NCBI RefSeq assembly: GCF_900103735.1
Contig: NZ_FMXE01000015.1
Location: forward strand, 47,432-111,431
Length of the DNA stretch: 64,000 bases
Direction: 5' to 3'
From: Algoriphagus alkaliphilus
GTDB lineage: Bacteria > Bacteroidota > Bacteroidia > Cytophagales > Cyclobacteriaceae
The notes beneath the pieces were generated by a model, which did no database searches, was not told the DNA's origin, and saw nothing but the letters and a program-made list of their open reading frames with translations. The translations under genes and the position numbers were made by a program. Below are positions 27,207 to 36,447 of the stretch, piece after piece (position 1 is the first letter of the stretch; the number at the start of each line of letters is the position of its first letter).

Positions 27207-29572
27207 TAAAATGTAAATCGGTAAGAGGCTGAAGGCACAATCGGGAACAAGCTGAATTGCCTCAATTGATTCCTCTGTAAGTCATAATTGTAGCTGATAT
27301 CCATAAAGAATGGATTCAACCTGCTGTAGACATTATAAATAGACACATTCCAGGTGCGCTTGCCCCATTTTTTTTCTTTATGAAAATTGATTCCCAAATC
27401 CATTCTGTGGTAGCTTCTCATCTGGAAATTATTCCTAGACTCGAAGTAATCTACGTACAGGCCGCCAAAGCGCGTAAAACCATCAACTATAACACTTGTA
27501 GCATGTTGGTAGCGCTGGGTAGGTACCGTGATAAAATTACCGGTTCCAAAAACCCAGGTTCCTGATAGATCAATCCGATCTGACAATTGATGAACTGCCG
27601 TTACACTGATGTCATGTCTTCGGTCGTATCGAAATGGAAACCAATCCCCAAAATTGATGTCATCAAATCTGCGCTCTGTTTTGGATAAAGTATAGCCAAC
27701 CCAGCCAGTGGTTTTTCCTATTTTCTTTTGCAAAAGCACTTCCAGCCCATAGCTTCTGCCTTCTCCTGATGACACCTTATCCTGCCAATCAGAAGTGGTA
27801 TTCAGAAATGAAGCACCGTCCTGATATTCGATGACACCCTGCATATCCTTGTAGTAACCCTCCACACTTAACTCAAGTCCATATCCCAACTTCCTGAAAT
27901 AACCCGCTGCTACCTGCCAGCTTTCCTGTGGACCAATTCGATCGGTTGAAGGCACCCAAAGATCAGTTGGCAAGCCAAGTCCTGCATTGGTCAGCAAATG
28001 GATAAACTGGGCCATCTGTACGTATGAAACCTTAATCGAGGAATTGGGATCCAATAAATATCGAGCAGTAAAGCGTGGCTGCAGAAAAGTATAAGTCTTC
28101 ACATCTGCCAAAAAACCTGAAAAATGTACCCCAACATTGAACTTGAATCGATCTCCAACTGAAAAATCATCTTCCAGGTAGAGGGACATTTCTTGGCTAT
28201 CAGATGGAGTTCCTCCTTCTCTGACTTCAGGCCTTTGATTCTCTTTGGAAGCAAATACTCCCGGAGTGAATCGATGATTGATCCACATTCCGCCCCAGCG
28301 GATGTAGTGCGCTGGGTTTGGAATAAAGTCAAAGTCCGCTTTTACAGCGACATCACGAATCCCCGAGAAATAATCTGAAGAATAGAATTCTTGTTGAGGT
28401 TCTCCACCTTGACTTGGAATAAAACTACTCTCGTAATCAGAGAAAACCCTGAATTTGTATTGGGTAAACGTACCTGTGAAATTGGCAAATAATCGCTGAT
28501 TAAAGATGTGATTCCATCGTACCGCTGCAATGTTGTTTCCCCAACCCAAGCCGGCTTCTTCCTCGCTCACATTCACTCCGTCAGTTCTATTCCAAGTATT
28601 TTTGTATTTCGAATAGCCGACATCCTGTCCTCCATAATAACTGAGATAAAGGCGATTTTTCTTGTCAAAAATGTGATTCACTTTGGCATTGAGATCATAA
28701 AAGAAGTACCCGACATCTTCATTCCCCCCGGTCGATTTTCGGATTATAGGCCTCGCAATCATATCCAAGTAAGTTCTCCTTCCGGAAAACAAGAAAGAAG
28801 TTTTATCCTTTTTGATAGGGCCTTCAAGCGTGATTTTCGAAGCAATCAACCCAATACTTCCTTCTCCTTTGAATTCCTTCATATTTCCTTCTTTCATGGA
28901 AATATCGATTACCGACGAAAGCCGCCCCCCAAATCTGGCAGGAAATCCACCTTTGATCAGCTCCACATTGTTGATAGCTCCGTCATTGAAAACCGAAAAG
29001 AAACCGAATAAATGTGAAGCATTATAGACAGGTACACCATCCAACAATATCAAATTTTGATCTGGGCTTCCTCCTCTTACATACAAGCCTGATGTACCCT
29101 CAGATCCAGACTGCACACCAGGAAGGAGTTGGATTACTTTGAAAATATCTACCTCACCCATCAGCGCGGGTAGGTTTTTGATTTCACGAAGAGGAATATT
29201 AATGGCTCCCATCTGTGTACTCTCCTGAATGGGATCTGATCGCTCTCCCTCTATGACTACTTCCTTGAGTAGACCTGAAGGCCTCAACTCCACGGTTATG
29301 AGTGTATCTTTTTGCAGTTTCAGAGATAGCAATTCAGGCTCATAGCCCACATAGCTGAAAACCAACTCTACTTCTTTTTCAAATGAGGAGTAACTGAAAA
29401 ACCCATAATTATTTGTGATGGCACCTTTTTGGTTTTTCTTATCAAAAATATTAACTCCAATTAGGGTTTCACCTGTATCACCATCTTTTACTGTACCACT
29501 GATTGAGATTTTTTGAGCAAAAAGGCTTAGCGAAAAAAAACTCAGGGAGATTGTTAATAAAAATATTCGCAT
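27206..29572 (-). CDS. TonB-dependent outer-membrane receptor
   Basis: About 788 residues, start taken at ATG 29572; the codon two places upstream is TTG. Signal peptide to LFAQ, then a carboxypeptidase-regulatory-like repeat domain (ISGTVKDGDTGETLIGVNIF), a plug (GLYVRGGSPDQNLILLDGVPV, SHLFGFFSVFN) and a 22-stranded barrel ending with aromatic residues (SYRFTF). These receptors import large nutrients using TonB energy. With the DUF4249 partner this is a two-gene unit with unknown ligand. Confidence 0.93.
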   Translation of the reverse strand: MRIFLLTISLSFFSLSLFAQKISISGTVKDGDTGETLIGVNIFDKKNQKGAITNNYGFFSYSSFEKEVELVFSYVGYEPELLSLKLQKDTLITVELRPSGLLKEVVIEGERSDPIQESTQMGAINIPLREIKNLPALMGEVDIFKVIQLLPGVQSGSEGTSGLYVRGGSPDQNLILLDGVPVYNASHLFGFFSVFNDGAINNVELIKGGFPARFGGRLSSVIDISMKEGNMKEFKGEGSIGLIASKITLEGPIKKDKTSFLFSGRRTYLDMIARPIIRKSTGGNEDVGYFFYDLNAKVNHIFDKKNRLYLSYYGGQDVGYSKYKNTWNRTDGVNVSEEEAGLGWGNNIAAVRWNHIFNQRLFANFTGTFTQYKFRVFSDYESSFIPSQGGEPQQEFYSSDYFSGIRDVAVKADFDFIPNPAHYIRWGGMWINHRFTPGVFASKENQRPEVREGGTPSDSQEMSLYLEDDFSVGDRFKFNVGVHFSGFLADVKTYTFLQPRFTARYLLDPNSSIKVSYVQMAQFIHLLTNAGLGLPTDLWVPSTDRIGPQESWQVAAGYFRKLGYGLELSVEGYYKDMQGVIEYQDGASFLNTTSDWQDKVSSGEGRSYGLEVLLQKKIGKTTGWVGYTLSKTERRFDDINFGDWFPFRYDRRHDISVTAVHQLSDRIDLSGTWVFGTGNFITVPTQRYQHATSVIVDGFTRFGGLYVDYFESRNNFQMRSYHRMDLGINFHKEKKWGKRTWNVSIYNVYSRLNPFFMDISYNYDLQRNQLRQFSLFPIVPSASYRFTF

Positions 29573-29724
29573 TGGCAATCAACTTATTTTTTGGCGAAGA
29601 TACTAGAAGAAAGGAGAGTTAGAAATAATAGTGCGGATGGATTCTCTAAAAGAGGTTAAAACTGATTGTTTATGGAGGTAATTAGGGGCTGATCATTTGA
29701 CCAAAAAATAAAAAAAGTGAAGGA

Positions 29725-29991
29725 TTATTCCTTCACTTCTTCAAAATCGACGTATTCTCCGCCTTCGATGTCTTTTTTTCGTTTTTCGATTTCCTCACGA
29801 GGAATGAAATCCACATTCACCGAATTCTTGGATCTTGAAGCTTGCTGCTGAGCGCGTCTTTCTTCCATTGCGGCTTCATTGACTTGCCTCGCAAATTTTG
29901 CAAGCTTGGTGCGAAGGAAATAGCGGATGAGTTGGCCCAAAAGCCAACCCACGCCAAGAAGAATAATTACAAATTTTAATAGTCCACCCAT
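29725..29991 (-). CDS. DUF4834 small membrane protein
   Basis: 88 residues with one N-terminal membrane segment (LLKFVIILLGVGWLLGQLI) and a charged cytoplasmic tail (EERRAQQQASRSKN, IPREEIEKRKKDIEGGEYVDFE). The pattern is that of DUF4834, a Bacteroidota-specific family of unknown role. It follows carB by 15 bp on the same strand. Confidence 0.85.
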   Translation of the reverse strand: MGGLLKFVIILLGVGWLLGQLIRYFLRTKLAKFARQVNEAAMEERRAQQQASRSKNSVNVDFIPREEIEKRKKDIEGGEYVDFEEVKE

Positions 29992-30006
29992 TAATTTTTT
30001 CCGATT

Positions 30007-32826
30007 TTATCTGCTTAAGTAGAGGTTTCGCTCTGCATAGATTTTCAAGAAATAATCATCCATCAAGTCATCAATAAAATAAATCGCCTCTCCGGTTGAT
30101 TTCATTTCAGGCCCCAACTCCTTATTTACATTCGGGAATTTATGAAAAGAGAACACGGGTTCCTTGATGGCATAACCTTTTTTCACAGGTTTGAATTCAA
30201 AGTCGGTCACCTTTTTCTCCCCCAGCATCACCTTTACGGCATAATTGACATAAGGTTCCTGATAGGCTTTGCAGATAAATGGTACGGTACGGGAAGCTCT
30301 TGGATTGGCTTCAATGATGTACACCTTGTCATTTTTAATCGCAAATTGGATATTGATCAAGCCTACTGTTTTCAAAGCCAAGGCAATTTTCTTGGTATGA
30401 ACCTCGATTTGCCGCATCACTAAGTCGCCCAAATTGTATGGAGGTAATACTGCGTAAGAATCGCCTGAGTGAATACCTGCAGGCTCAATGTGCTGCATGA
30501 CACCGATGATGTAGACATTTTCTCCATCACAAATCGCATCAGCTTCTGCTTCAATTGCATTTTCAAGAAAATGATCGAGCAGAATCTCATTATTTGGTAT
30601 ATCTCTTAAGACATTGACTACATGCTGTTCGAGCTCTTTCTCGTTGATCACAATCTTCATTCCCTGTCCTCCCAATACATAGCTTGGACGAACCAAAAGG
30701 GGGAATCCGATCGTCTTGCAAAGTTCCAATGCCTCGTCGGTATTGTGAATCGTGCCAAACTCCGGATAAGGGACATTCAGATCTTTCAAGAGCCTAGAGA
30801 ATCGGCCTCTGTCTTCAGCCAGATCCAATGCTTCGAAGCTGGTTCCTATGATCTTGATTCCGTACTTATCCAGCTTTTCCGCCAGTTTCAAGGCAGTCTG
30901 ACCTCCAAGCTGAACGATGACGCCTACCGGGTTTTCATGTAGGATTATCTCGTAAATGTGCTCCCAGAATACCGGCTCAAAGTAAAGTTTATCTGCGATA
31001 TCAAAGTCCGTGGAAACAGTTTCCGGGTTGCAGTTGATCATGATGGTCTCATAGCCGCATTCTTTGGCTGCCAAAACTCCATGCACGCAAGAGTAGTCAA
31101 ACTCGATGCCTTGACCGACACGATTTGGACCGGAGCCCAAAACCACCACTTTTTTCTTATCCGATCTTACAGATTCATTTTCTTCACCGAAGGTCGAGTA
31201 ATAATAGGGTGTCTTGGCTTCAAATTCAGCCGCACAGGTATCTACAATTTTGTACACGCGCTTGATTCCCATTTCATCATATCGCTTGTTGAAAACCTCG
31301 CTTTCAAGGCAATCCAACAAATGTGCAATCTGACGATCTGCATAGCCTTTCTTTTTGGCCTGATCCATTACCTCAAATGGAATGGTATCAATTTTATATT
31401 TTGAAACCTCATTCTCAAAATGAATCAACTCCTCAATCTGTCGAAGGAACCACTTGTCTATTTTCGTAAGATCGTGGATCGTGCGGAAAGAAATTCCAAG
31501 CTTAAAGGCATCATAAACATGAAATAGTCTGTCCCAACTTGGATTGGCCAAGGAGTAGAGGATTTTATCCTGGTCTTTTAGCTCTTTGCCATCAGCACCC
31601 AGTCCGTTTCGCTTGATCTCAAGTGACTGACAGGCTTTTTGTAAGGCTTCTTGGAAGTTTCGCCCGATGCCCATCACTTCCCCGACAGACTTCATGGATA
31701 ATCCAAGCTTTCTGTCAGACCCTTTGAACTTGTCAAAGTTCCATCGCGGGATCTTTACGATCACATAGTCGATCGTAGGCTCAAAAAATGCAGAGGTAGT
31801 CTTGGTTATTGAGTTGCTCAACTCGTCCAGATTGTATCCGATGGCAAGCTTTGCAGCGACTTTGGCTATTGGGTATCCGGTAGCTTTGGAAGCCAGAGCA
31901 GAAGATCTCGATACGCGTGGGTTGATCTCGATACCGATGATGGTCTGATTATCGGGACTCACGGCAAACTGCACGTTACAGCCACCGGCAAAATTCCCGA
32001 TACTGTTCATCATGGTGATCGCATAATTTCTCATGCGTTGATAAACCGTATCCGGTAAAGTCAATGCCGGAGCGACAGTGATCGAATCTCCTGTATGTAC
32101 GCCACAAGGGTCAAAATTTTCGATGGAACAGATCACGATCATGTTCCCGATATTGTCCCGCATCACTTCGAGCTCGTACTCTTTCCAACCCATGATGCTT
32201 TGCTCGATCAGCACCTCATGAACCGGAGAAGCCTGAAGTCCTGCAACTAGGTATTTTTCGAAGTCTTCCTCTTTCTCCACAAAAGCACCACCAGCACCAC
32301 CAAGAGTATAGGAAGCACGGATAATCAATGGAAAACCAATCTCCTGAGCGATTTCTTTGCCTTGAAGGAAAGAGGTGGCAGTATCACCTAGGCAAACTCC
32401 AACGCCAATTTCTTCCATCAGCGCTTTGAATTTTTCTCGATTTTCGGCGGTATCAATCGCAGCGATATCCACACCGATCATCTTGACTCCAAATTTGTCC
32501 CAAATACCTGCTTTATCGCAGTCAATGGCAAGATTCAAAGCTGTCTGACCGCCCATAGTAGGAAGTACAGCATCAATGTCGGGATGAGCTGTCAGGATTT
32601 TTTTGATGGAATTCTTATCCAATGGAAGCAGATACACATTGTCAGCGGTAACCGGGTCGGTCATGATCGTGGCCGGATTGGAATTGATCAGTGTGACAAT
32701 GATGCCTTCTTCGCGAAGTGAACGTGCCGCCTGAGAGCCTGCATAGTCGAATTCGCAAGCTTGACCGATGACGATGGGACCTGAACCGATGATGAGAACG
32801 TGCTTGATGCTACTGTCTTTTGGCAT
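30007..32826 (-). CDS. carB: Carbamoyl-phosphate synthase large subunit, no MGS domain
   Basis: 939 residues from MPKDSSIKHVLIIGSGP at 32826; an ATG 48 bp upstream would add an atypical leader. Two ATP-grasp halves are clear (IGSGPIVIGQACEFDYAG and LGSGPNRVGQGIEFDYSC starts; EINPRVSRSSALASKATGYP and IEANPRASRTVPFICKAY ends). The protein stops after EAIYFIDDLMDDYFLKIY, so the regulatory MGS-like domain of the 1070-residue E. coli enzyme is absent. It makes carbamoyl phosphate for pyrimidines and arginine. The shorter form is what I expect in this phylum. No carA here. Confidence 0.95.
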   Translation of the reverse strand: MPKDSSIKHVLIIGSGPIVIGQACEFDYAGSQAARSLREEGIIVTLINSNPATIMTDPVTADNVYLLPLDKNSIKKILTAHPDIDAVLPTMGGQTALNLAIDCDKAGIWDKFGVKMIGVDIAAIDTAENREKFKALMEEIGVGVCLGDTATSFLQGKEIAQEIGFPLIIRASYTLGGAGGAFVEKEEDFEKYLVAGLQASPVHEVLIEQSIMGWKEYELEVMRDNIGNMIVICSIENFDPCGVHTGDSITVAPALTLPDTVYQRMRNYAITMMNSIGNFAGGCNVQFAVSPDNQTIIGIEINPRVSRSSALASKATGYPIAKVAAKLAIGYNLDELSNSITKTTSAFFEPTIDYVIVKIPRWNFDKFKGSDRKLGLSMKSVGEVMGIGRNFQEALQKACQSLEIKRNGLGADGKELKDQDKILYSLANPSWDRLFHVYDAFKLGISFRTIHDLTKIDKWFLRQIEELIHFENEVSKYKIDTIPFEVMDQAKKKGYADRQIAHLLDCLESEVFNKRYDEMGIKRVYKIVDTCAAEFEAKTPYYYSTFGEENESVRSDKKKVVVLGSGPNRVGQGIEFDYSCVHGVLAAKECGYETIMINCNPETVSTDFDIADKLYFEPVFWEHIYEIILHENPVGVIVQLGGQTALKLAEKLDKYGIKIIGTSFEALDLAEDRGRFSRLLKDLNVPYPEFGTIHNTDEALELCKTIGFPLLVRPSYVLGGQGMKIVINEKELEQHVVNVLRDIPNNEILLDHFLENAIEAEADAICDGENVYIIGVMQHIEPAGIHSGDSYAVLPPYNLGDLVMRQIEVHTKKIALALKTVGLINIQFAIKNDKVYIIEANPRASRTVPFICKAYQEPYVNYAVKVMLGEKKVTDFEFKPVKKGYAIKEPVFSFHKFPNVNKELGPEMKSTGEAIYFIDDLMDDYFLKIYAERNLYLSR

Positions 32827-33121
32827 TTCGAGGTGGGATAGGGAGAGAGAATACTTACGTCCAAATTGGCGCAAAATTAGAAAAATAATCGGAAGGGGAA
32901 AGGGAATAACAGAATTAAGACATAAGAAACAAGACTCAAGACATTGATTAAAGAAATAATAACTATAAAAATTTGACTTAAAAAGTCTTAGAGCTTATAT
33001 CAGAAAGTTAAAAGGAGTTCATGAAAATTTTGAAACCAGTAGGATAAATTTTTAAAAAGCCTGTCTAAAATCTTATGTCTTTATACTTAGTTCTTTCGCC
33101 TTACACCCTATTTTTGGCCTT

Positions 33122-33793
33122 ATGAACTTGAATAAATTCGATTTCTACGCGATAATGGGAGAAAGCCTTTCTTTTGAAAACACCCTAAAACTTGATTTTA
33201 CAGAGGGGAATCATGAATTGAAACCAGTCGATCTTTCAAAAACTGAAGTTTTTAATCAGTACGTATTCAATCAGCTGAGGCAGAAAAACAAAAAATACGG
33301 AATCGGAGGCTACCTTGAAAAACGGGCAATCTACCGGAGAAGTGAAGTCTTTGCGACAGCAGCAGCGTTTAGAAACATTCATCTGGGTGTTGACATTTGG
33401 ACCGAAGCAGGCGCTCCCGTATTCGCTCCGATAGACGGAATGATTCACAGTTTTCAGGACAATGCCGGATTTGGAAATTATGGACCAACGATCATTTTGG
33501 AGCATGAGCTTGATGGGAAAAAGCTCTTTTCACTCTATGGACATCTTTTTCAAAAAGACTTAGAAAAGCTGGAAGTAGGTAGAAAAATTAAGGCAGGAGA
33601 AAAGCTTTGTCACGTCGGCCCTTTTCCAGAGAACGGGGATTGGCCTCCACATTTGCATTTTCAATTGATGTGGGATTTGGGAGAAAATTGGGGAGATTAT
33701 CCGGGTGTAGCAGCTGAGAAAGAGTTGGAATTCTATCAGAGGAATTGCCCTGATCCGAATTTGATTTTGAGGTGTTCTTGTTTGGATTCTTGA
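33122..33793 (+). CDS. M23-family peptidase without signal peptide
   Basis: 223 residues. The LytM/M23 zinc site is complete: HLGVDIWTEAG, SLYGHL and PPHLHFQL. Known members are peptidoglycan endopeptidases; here no signal sequence is visible, so export or a cytosolic role is open. Three cysteines cluster at the end. It converges with the lipoprotein gene, with 3 bp between stops. Confidence 0.82.
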   Translation: MNLNKFDFYAIMGESLSFENTLKLDFTEGNHELKPVDLSKTEVFNQYVFNQLRQKNKKYGIGGYLEKRAIYRRSEVFATAAAFRNIHLGVDIWTEAGAPVFAPIDGMIHSFQDNAGFGNYGPTIILEHELDGKKLFSLYGHLFQKDLEKLEVGRKIKAGEKLCHVGPFPENGDWPPHLHFQLMWDLGENWGDYPGVAAEKELEFYQRNCPDPNLILRCSCLDS

Positions 33794-33796
33794 TTT

Positions 33797-34444
33797 TCAG
33801 TTGACCGAACAAGCACATTGTTTAGTAAGGAAGTCGACTCCCTTTGCTACACCTTTTTGAATTACTCCTGAAATAGTCGCAAAATTCCAATAATCCAAGC
33901 CTCCATCTTTGTCGGGTTTGCTGAAGCCTGAATTTTTGGAAACTACTGTATTGTCTGAGACGATTTCTCCTGAAGAAACTTCAATAAGAGCAATCCTAAG
34001 TATTGCACTCACTTCCATATCAGGAACCGGATCAAGTGCAAAAGCTTCTTGTTCGGTCTGATAGGACCAACCTTCTCCTTCCCGAGTGGACCCTAATGAA
34101 AGGCCCAAAAGGTAGGAATAGCCTAGTTCAAATTGGATTTTAGCTCGTTGGAACGGATCGTTTAAGTCCTGGATTCCGGCTTTGAGTAACTCATAATCGA
34201 GTTGGTCATAAAGCTCAATTCGATCATATCCTTTTGCTTTTAAGTCAGAAAGAATCTGCCGCTCAAGTTGGTTTTTCTGAGCAACGCTGAGTTGCCGGAA
34301 ACTCGGTTCCCAAGCTAGAGGCAGTAACAAAATACCATCTTCTGGATTGAGACAGACGGTGCAACTACGAGTAGTGTAGATTTTGGAATTGGTGCAGGAG
34401 GCTAAAAATAAAAGGGAAAGTAGAAGGATAATCAGCTTTTTCAT
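33797..34444 (-). CDS. Lipoprotein, probable envelope protein of unknown function
   Basis: About 215 residues. Signal peptide with lipobox LASC near residue 18. The mature protein starts with a Cys-rich stretch (SCTVCLNPEDG), then alpha/beta segments (ERQILSDLKAKGYDRIEL, IQFELGYSYLLGLSLG). The layout resembles GNA1162/CsgG-like envelope lipoproteins that bind in assemblies, but the match is weak. The ATG at 34444 is used; a TTG codon lies before it. Confidence 0.6.
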   Translation of the reverse strand: MKKLIILLLSLLFLASCTNSKIYTTRSCTVCLNPEDGILLLPLAWEPSFRQLSVAQKNQLERQILSDLKAKGYDRIELYDQLDYELLKAGIQDLNDPFQRAKIQFELGYSYLLGLSLGSTREGEGWSYQTEQEAFALDPVPDMEVSAILRIALIEVSSGEIVSDNTVVSKNSGFSKPDKDGGLDYWNFATISGVIQKGVAKGVDFLTKQCACSVN

Positions 34445-34533
34445 CAATGAGATTTTAATTAACCAAAGACGATTATAGGTGATTTAGGTTTTTCAAAAAA
34501 TCCGAAATCCGATATCCAAAGTCCGAAATCTGC

Positions 34534-35430
34534 TCACTTTCTCGGGTGAAAATCTGTTAGCACCTGCCTCAGGTAATCCCGATCTAGGTGCGTGTAAATC
34601 TCCGTCGTGGTGATGCTTTCATGACCGAGCATTTCCTGTACGGCTCTCAAATCAGCTCCTCCTTCGATCAAATGAGTGGCAAAGGAGTGCCGGAACGTAT
34701 GCGGGCTGATGTTCTTTTTGATTCCGGCTTGCTCAGCCGTCTTTTTAATAATCAGAAAAACCATCACCCGGGTCAGTTTTTGGCCGCGGCGATTTAAGAA
34801 GACAAACTCCTCATGACCCTTTGTAGGAGTTTGATGTACCCGGACTTCCTCCTGATAGATCCTGAGATACTTTAAGGCATCCTTCCCAACAGGGACCAAG
34901 CGTTCCTTATTTCCTTTTCCCACCACTTTGAGAAATCCTATTTCGGTAAATACCTGGCTCTTTTTCAGTTCTACCAACTCACTGACCCGTAAGCCGGAAC
35001 TGTAGAGCATCTCCAGCATGGCCCGGTTGCGATGGCCTTCTGACTCGCCAAGTGGAATTGCTTCCAGTAAAAGTTCGATCTCCTGAAAACTTAAAGTGTC
35101 AGGAAGTTTTCTGCCAAGTTTGGGGGCTTCAAGAAGTTGGGCAGGATCTTCTTTGATTTTGTCCTCATACATCAGAAAGCGGTAGAAAGCTTTGATGCCG
35201 GAGATAATCCGTGCTTGGGAAAAAGCCGAAATCTCCAAAGCCGCCAAGGCATTGACAAATCTGCGAAGATGCTCCAACTCCATTTCCAAAGGACTTTTTC
35301 CCACAAATTCTTTTTCTGCAAAAGCTGCCAACTTCTCCACATCCCGGGTGTATGCCTCGATGGAATTTTCGCTGAGCGATCGCTCAAGCTTGAGGTAATG
35401 TCGGAATCGGCGGATAAGTTGAGGCCACAT
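34534..35430 (-). CDS. xerD: Tyrosine recombinase XerD
   Basis: 298 residues from MWPQLIRRF at 35430. An upstream in-frame start would add a leader made of word repeats (MWQLCNFTTLQLCNSS) and is rejected. SAM-like N-terminal domain, then catalytic Arg (SSGLRVSEL), Lys (GKGNKERL), HxxR (HTFRHSFATHL), and the nucleophile Tyr in TEIYTHLD. XerD with XerC resolves chromosome dimers at dif. It lies away from mobile elements and has the size of the housekeeping enzyme. Confidence 0.92.
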   Translation of the reverse strand: MWPQLIRRFRHYLKLERSLSENSIEAYTRDVEKLAAFAEKEFVGKSPLEMELEHLRRFVNALAALEISAFSQARIISGIKAFYRFLMYEDKIKEDPAQLLEAPKLGRKLPDTLSFQEIELLLEAIPLGESEGHRNRAMLEMLYSSGLRVSELVELKKSQVFTEIGFLKVVGKGNKERLVPVGKDALKYLRIYQEEVRVHQTPTKGHEEFVFLNRRGQKLTRVMVFLIIKKTAEQAGIKKNISPHTFRHSFATHLIEGGADLRAVQEMLGHESITTTEIYTHLDRDYLRQVLTDFHPRK

Positions 35431-35431
35431 G

Positions 35432-35520
35432 GAGGAGTTGCAAAGTTGTAATGTGGTAAAGTTGCAAAGTTGCCACAACCTTACAACCTTTCAACTTTAC
35501 AACCTTCCAACTTTTTTTTG
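35432..35520. repeat. GTTGCAAAGTTGTAA word repeats
   Basis: About 90 bp of degenerate copies of GTTGCAAAGTTG and its complement (CAACTTTACAACC), partly as inverted copies, upstream of xerD. A related stretch occurs at 49429-49462. Confidence 0.7.
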
Positions 35521-35567
35521 GAACCCTTGTCATATAAATCCCCCACTTCTTCGATTAAGTAGTGTAA

Positions 35568-36050
35568 ATGAACCGAAACCAGCTCGAAACTTTACTCCGA
35601 CAGCACCATCGAGAAGCCTACCTATGGGCAAGACAATGCTGTGGATTTGACGGAGAGTCGGCCAAGGATGTGATCCAACTGGTATTTCTGAAAATTCTGG
35701 AAGGAAAAGCTAAGTTGAGAGAGGACCGAAATGCAAAAACCTGGCTGTTTTCCATTATCCGATTTACTGCAATAGATGAGTTGCGGAAGGCGGGGAAATG
35801 GGAAAGCCTGGAAAATGAGGTTGAGGTAGCTTGGGAAGAAGCTGAATCGGACGAGGTCAATTACGAGGCACTCATCCGCAGACTTCCAAAAATGCAGCAA
35901 GAAGTGATGCTGATGATTTTCTACCACGGTATGACCCTGGAACAGACGGCCGAGGTACTACAGCTGCACATCGGCACCGTGCGAACGCATTACGAGCGTG
36001 GAAAAAAGAGATTGAAAGAGTGGATTGAAAAAATAAGAATAGAGAAATGA
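35568..36050 (+). CDS. ECF-type RNA polymerase sigma factor
   Basis: 160 residues with sigma regions 2 (SAKDVIQLVFLKILEGKAKL, TWLFSIIRFTAIDELRK) and 4 (LPKMQQEVMLMIFYHGMTLEQ, GTVRTHYERGKKRLKEW). ECF sigma factors redirect transcription in response to envelope signals. The next gene overlaps by 4 nt and encodes a single-pass protein, the arrangement of sigma/anti-sigma pairs. Confidence 0.92.
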   Translation: MNRNQLETLLRQHHREAYLWARQCCGFDGESAKDVIQLVFLKILEGKAKLREDRNAKTWLFSIIRFTAIDELRKAGKWESLENEVEVAWEEAESDEVNYEALIRRLPKMQQEVMLMIFYHGMTLEQTAEVLQLHIGTVRTHYERGKKRLKEWIEKIRIEK

Positions 36051-36370
36051 TACGAGACGAATCAGAAAAAGAATTACTTCTTTTCTTTCAGGAGATGAAG
36101 GAAAAAGACCTTGAAATCCCAACTCCGGACTTTCCGGAAGTGGCAGAGGCAAGGACTATTAATTGGTGGATTCCGTTGGGAATTGCTGCTTCACTGCTGC
36201 TAGGATTTTTCCTATTCCCGAAGCAAGAGAGCAGTCCCGAAGCGCCTGTAGATGTGATCATCATCACACTGAAGCAAGATGTAAATCAAGAGCAACAAAT
36301 TCTCATTGAAGAGAAAACTTATTTAGAAACTTGGGAGTCGCCGACTTCATCATTATTAGCCGAATACTGA
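36047..36370 (+). CDS. Small membrane protein, candidate anti-sigma factor
   Basis: 107 residues: an acidic cytoplasmic N-terminus (ESEKELLLFFQEMKEKDLEIP), one membrane helix (WWIPLGIAASLLLGFFLF, about residues 40-58), and a periplasmic tail. It has no recognised zinc-binding anti-sigma motif, and is shorter than usual FecR-like regulators. Overlap with the sigma gene by 4 nt is the main reason for the role. Confidence 0.6.
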   Translation: MIRDESEKELLLFFQEMKEKDLEIPTPDFPEVAEARTINWWIPLGIAASLLLGFFLFPKQESSPEAPVDVIIITLKQDVNQEQQILIEEKTYLETWESPTSSLLAEY

Positions 36371-36447
36371 TGTAGATGGAAGACCGTAGACCGAAGAAAA
36401 CTAAACCAACTTATTATTAAAACACAAACCTGATAAACTGAAAAATT

